From Mesotoga sp. (GTDB lineage: Bacteria > Thermotogota > Thermotogae > Petrotogales > Kosmotogaceae): a DNA stretch of 7,439 nucleotides. The DNA lies in NCBI GenBank assembly GCA_011620045.1, contig WOZY01000068.1:1-7439 (forward strand), read 5' to 3'. The stretch's first letter is position 1. Each line of letters opens with the position of its first letter. Below the pieces are notes generated by a model that saw only the letters and a program-made list of their open reading frames with translations, did no database searches and was not told where the DNA came from. A program made the translations under genes and the position numbers. Of this stretch, positions 6,148 through 7,439 are shown piece after piece.

Positions 6148-6813
6148 CTAAACCATTTCCAAAAGCTTTTCTATCATCTTCTCGATATTTGCGTTCTTTT
6201 CTGTGAGGCTCTTGAATTGTGAAAGAAGCGGAGCTGTGACAATCCTGTTCGTCTTGTCTACGCAGACCTCACCTTCTTCGCATGGAACATGGTCGATAGC
6301 AAGCGTCTCAACGATACTCAATCTCTCGCTCGGGTTACCGGAAGCAGTCACCATGAGATTGGCGGCGACATTTTTTAGAGACTTGGCGATGATGAAAACC
6401 CCTTCGCCAGCCGCGCCTAGAGGCTTCCTCTTCTTGAAACAGTTGACCAGAAGTCTATGCAGACTATTATTCACTCTGAATTGCTCTTCCTCATCCTCAA
6501 AAGTAGACAGGCTCTTGAGTACTCCTTTGCCGCCGGGAATAACAAGGAAATCCAGATCATCCTCACAGATATCTTCGATTTCATTTACCGATTTGTTGAG
6601 CAATCGAGCAGATTCAGTGAGTTGGTTCCTCTTTTGTTCTAATTCAGCCGATTCTCGGGTCTGGTGATTGAAGACCTCATATTGATCTTTGTCCAGTGCT
6701 ACACATAAGATCTCGACCCCGGCTTTCTCGAGAGAGAGAAAGGTTATGATTGCTTCATCGACTGCCGTTCCGTCTTCAGTGCCGCATCCGGCCAGTACCA
6801 CTCCACACTTCAA
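6148..6813 (-). CDS. ElbB-like DJ-1/PfpI superfamily protein lacking the nucleophile cysteine
   Basis: A 221-residue cytoplasmic protein of the class I glutamine amidotransferase-like fold, collinear with E. coli ElbB (about 217 residues). Matching segments are the N-terminal GVVLAGCGTEDG (4-15), FNHQT (48-52), LDFLVIPGGKGVLKSLSTF (87-105), KPLGAAGEG (130-138) and VDKTNRIVTAP (185-195). ElbB has glyoxalase-type activity in E. coli and was linked genetically to isoprenoid synthesis. In ElbB the strand after KPLG reads F-M-C, the cysteine being the likely nucleophile; here the third position is Gly136 (6406-6408), so that chemistry is probably lost or altered. The TTG start (6813-6811) is set by TAAGGAGG seven bases upstream. 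It ends in tandem stops (TAGTAG) and has its own promoter candidate, so it is probably a single-gene transcript. The low-complexity acidic insert EDEEE (106-110) is minor. Confidence 0.9.
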   Translation of the reverse strand: MKCGVVLAGCGTEDGTAVDEAIITFLSLEKAGVEILCVALDKDQYEVFNHQTRESAELEQKRNQLTESARLLNKSVNEIEDICEDDLDFLVIPGGKGVLKSLSTFEDEEEQFRVNNSLHRLLVNCFKKRKPLGAAGEGVFIIAKSLKNVAANLMVTASGNPSERLSIVETLAIDHVPCEEGEVCVDKTNRIVTAPLLSQFKSLTEKNANIEKMIEKLLEMV

Positions 6814-6820
6814 TGTCTTT

Positions 6821-6828
6821 CCTCCTTA
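6821..6828 (-). promoter_or_regulatory. Strong Shine-Dalgarno site deciding a TTG start for the ElbB-like gene
   Basis: TAAGGAGG on the minus strand is a near-complete anti-SD complement, seven bases before TTG. The translation from this TTG begins MKCGVVLAGCG, which aligns with the ElbB N-terminus, so the non-ATG start is well supported. Confidence 0.88.
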
Positions 6829-6879
6829 CCGGGACCGCAATAACGAAGTAATCTCTTGCGGCGCCAGAAACGTTAATGG

Positions 6880-6908
6880 ATTCTAGCATCTTTCCTATCT
6901 GATGCAAA
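6880..6908 (-). promoter_or_regulatory. Probable sigma-70 promoter of the ElbB-like gene
   Basis: On the minus strand there is TTTGCA (6903-6908, 4 of 6 to TTGACA), a 17-bp spacer, and TAGAAT (6880-6885, 5 of 6 to TATAAT) with an extended -10 TGC directly before it. The predicted start is near 6873, leaving a ~60-base leader that contains a 6-bp stem CCGCAA/TTGCGG (6835-6840 with 6856-6861). Confidence 0.6.
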
Positions 6909-6933
6909 AGGATATACAACTTAGGTTCTTCTA

Positions 6934-6962
6934 TTGACAGTGAATAGAGAATATTGGATAGT
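6934..6962 (+). promoter_or_regulatory. Probable sigma-70 promoter of the glycosyltransferase gene
   Basis: A perfect TTGACA -35 (6934-6939) is followed by a 17-bp spacer and GATAGT (6957-6962, 4 of 6 to TATAAT). Transcription would start near 6969, about 33 bases before the GTG. It lies back to back with the minus-strand promoter at 6880-6908. Confidence 0.6.
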
Positions 6963-7001
6963 AGTAGTGAACTTGACCGCCTTTTGGAATGGGGTGTTAC
7001 T

Positions 7002-7439
7002 GTGAGAGTCGGGTTGATTCATTACAGAGCCGGTTTGATGGATGGTGTCTCACTCGAAATGGAGAAATGGAGAAATGTACTGACGAAAATGGGGCACTCT
7101 GTGGACATTATTGCGGGGAATGACTCTCCCGGAGTGGACATAGTGATTCCGGAAATCGAGTATGACGATGAAAGCAATGAAAAACTGAATAGTAAGCTCT
7201 ACGGTCGGACGCTTTCAACCGAAAACGAAATAATGGATGAGTTATGTGTAAAAACCTCAAAAATACTTCAAACTTTCAGATCGAATCTTTCGGCATTCGA
7301 TCTTCTAATTCCCAACAACATATGGTCTCTGGGATGGTCAATACCGGCGGGATTGGCTTTGCATGACTACGCCGAAGAGACCAAAAAACCGTTTATCTCT
7401 CACAACCACGATTTCTGGTGGGACCGACCTTACTACAGT
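7002..7439 (+). CDS. GT-B glycosyltransferase (family 4-like), N-terminal part, 3' truncated by the window
   Basis: The frame is open to the right edge for 146 codons with no stop. It begins MRVGLIHYRAGLMDGVSLEM, the first strand and glycine-containing loop of a GT-B N-terminal domain, followed by a helix and the strand GHSVDIIAG (31-39). Later come LLIPNNIWSLG (101-111) and ISHNHDFWWDRPYYS (132-146), where the HD pair and aromatic run resemble the acceptor side of family 4 retaining glycosyltransferases. The C-terminal nucleotide-sugar domain would lie outside the window, so donor and acceptor cannot be assigned. GTG 7002 is chosen because it places the first strand at the N-terminus and has GGGGTG five bases upstream; TTG 6954 and 6984 are also in frame. 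A TTGACA promoter lies just upstream. A role in compatible-solute glycoside synthesis, known in Thermotogota, is only a guess. Confidence 0.82.
   Translation, partial: MRVGLIHYRAGLMDGVSLEMEKWRNVLTKMGHSVDIIAGNDSPGVDIVIPEIEYDDESNEKLNSKLYGRTLSTENEIMDELCVKTSKILQTFRSNLSAFDLLIPNNIWSLGWSIPAGLALHDYAEETKKPFISHNHDFWWDRPYYS

Noticed and set aside
6203..6667. A 154-codon plus-strand open frame opposite the ElbB-like gene
   Set aside because: Its Ser/Leu-rich composition is typical of antisense of a coding frame, and the minus-strand protein aligns with ElbB throughout.
7056..7077. Tandem GAGAAATG-like repeat at the start of the glycosyltransferase
   Set aside because: It encodes the ordinary helix EMEKWRN in frame; the repetition comes from codon choice and is too short to call a repeat element.
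1..7439. Search for CRISPR repeats, tRNA genes, transposases, toxin-antitoxin pairs or phage genes
   Set aside because: No direct repeats with regular spacing, cloverleaf, transposase motif or small paired genes were seen; all space is accounted for by the listed genes and short gaps.

Overview
The window reads as a stretch of bacterial chromosome, most likely from a mesophilic or moderately thermophilic member of the Thermotogota (Mesotoga/Kosmotoga-like). That is an inference from style. GC is intermediate, arginine is mostly AGA/AGG, Shine-Dalgarno sites are strong (GGAGG, GAGGTGAT, TAAGGAGG), and GTG/TTG starts are frequent. No rRNA, tRNA, CRISPR array, insertion sequence or phage gene is visible.

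Layout. (1) 1-1738, plus strand: the C-terminal catalytic half of an S9-family serine peptidase, cut by the window edge, followed 7 bases later by a two-part GNAT-type acetyltransferase. (2) 1781-3231, minus strand: a DUF389 membrane protein, then a small one-histidine cupin ending in a strong intrinsic terminator. The 76-base gap between them holds a perfect 16-bp palindrome that may be an operator. (3) 3336-6122, plus strand: a probable operon of a DMT/EamA transporter, an acetamidase/formamidase-family hydrolase and an MprF-type flippase domain without a synthase domain. The last two overlap by one base (TAGTG). (4) 6148-6813, minus strand: an ElbB-like DJ-1/PfpI-superfamily protein with a TTG start and glycine at the nucleophile-cysteine position. 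(5) 7002 to the right edge, plus strand: the N-terminal part of a GT-B (family 4-like) glycosyltransferase. A 188-base divergent region with a plausible promoter on each strand separates 4 and 5.

How the genes might work together. Nothing shows one shared pathway. The clearest functional link is the 3336-6122 operon, which joins two membrane transport-type proteins to an amide hydrolase. The peptidase/acetyltransferase pair could act in peptide or amino-acid turnover, but that is only adjacency. Gaps without genes are all under 200 bases. I found no convincing new defence or mobile system. The better leads are the palindrome, the coupled amidase-flippase pair and the cysteine-less ElbB relative.
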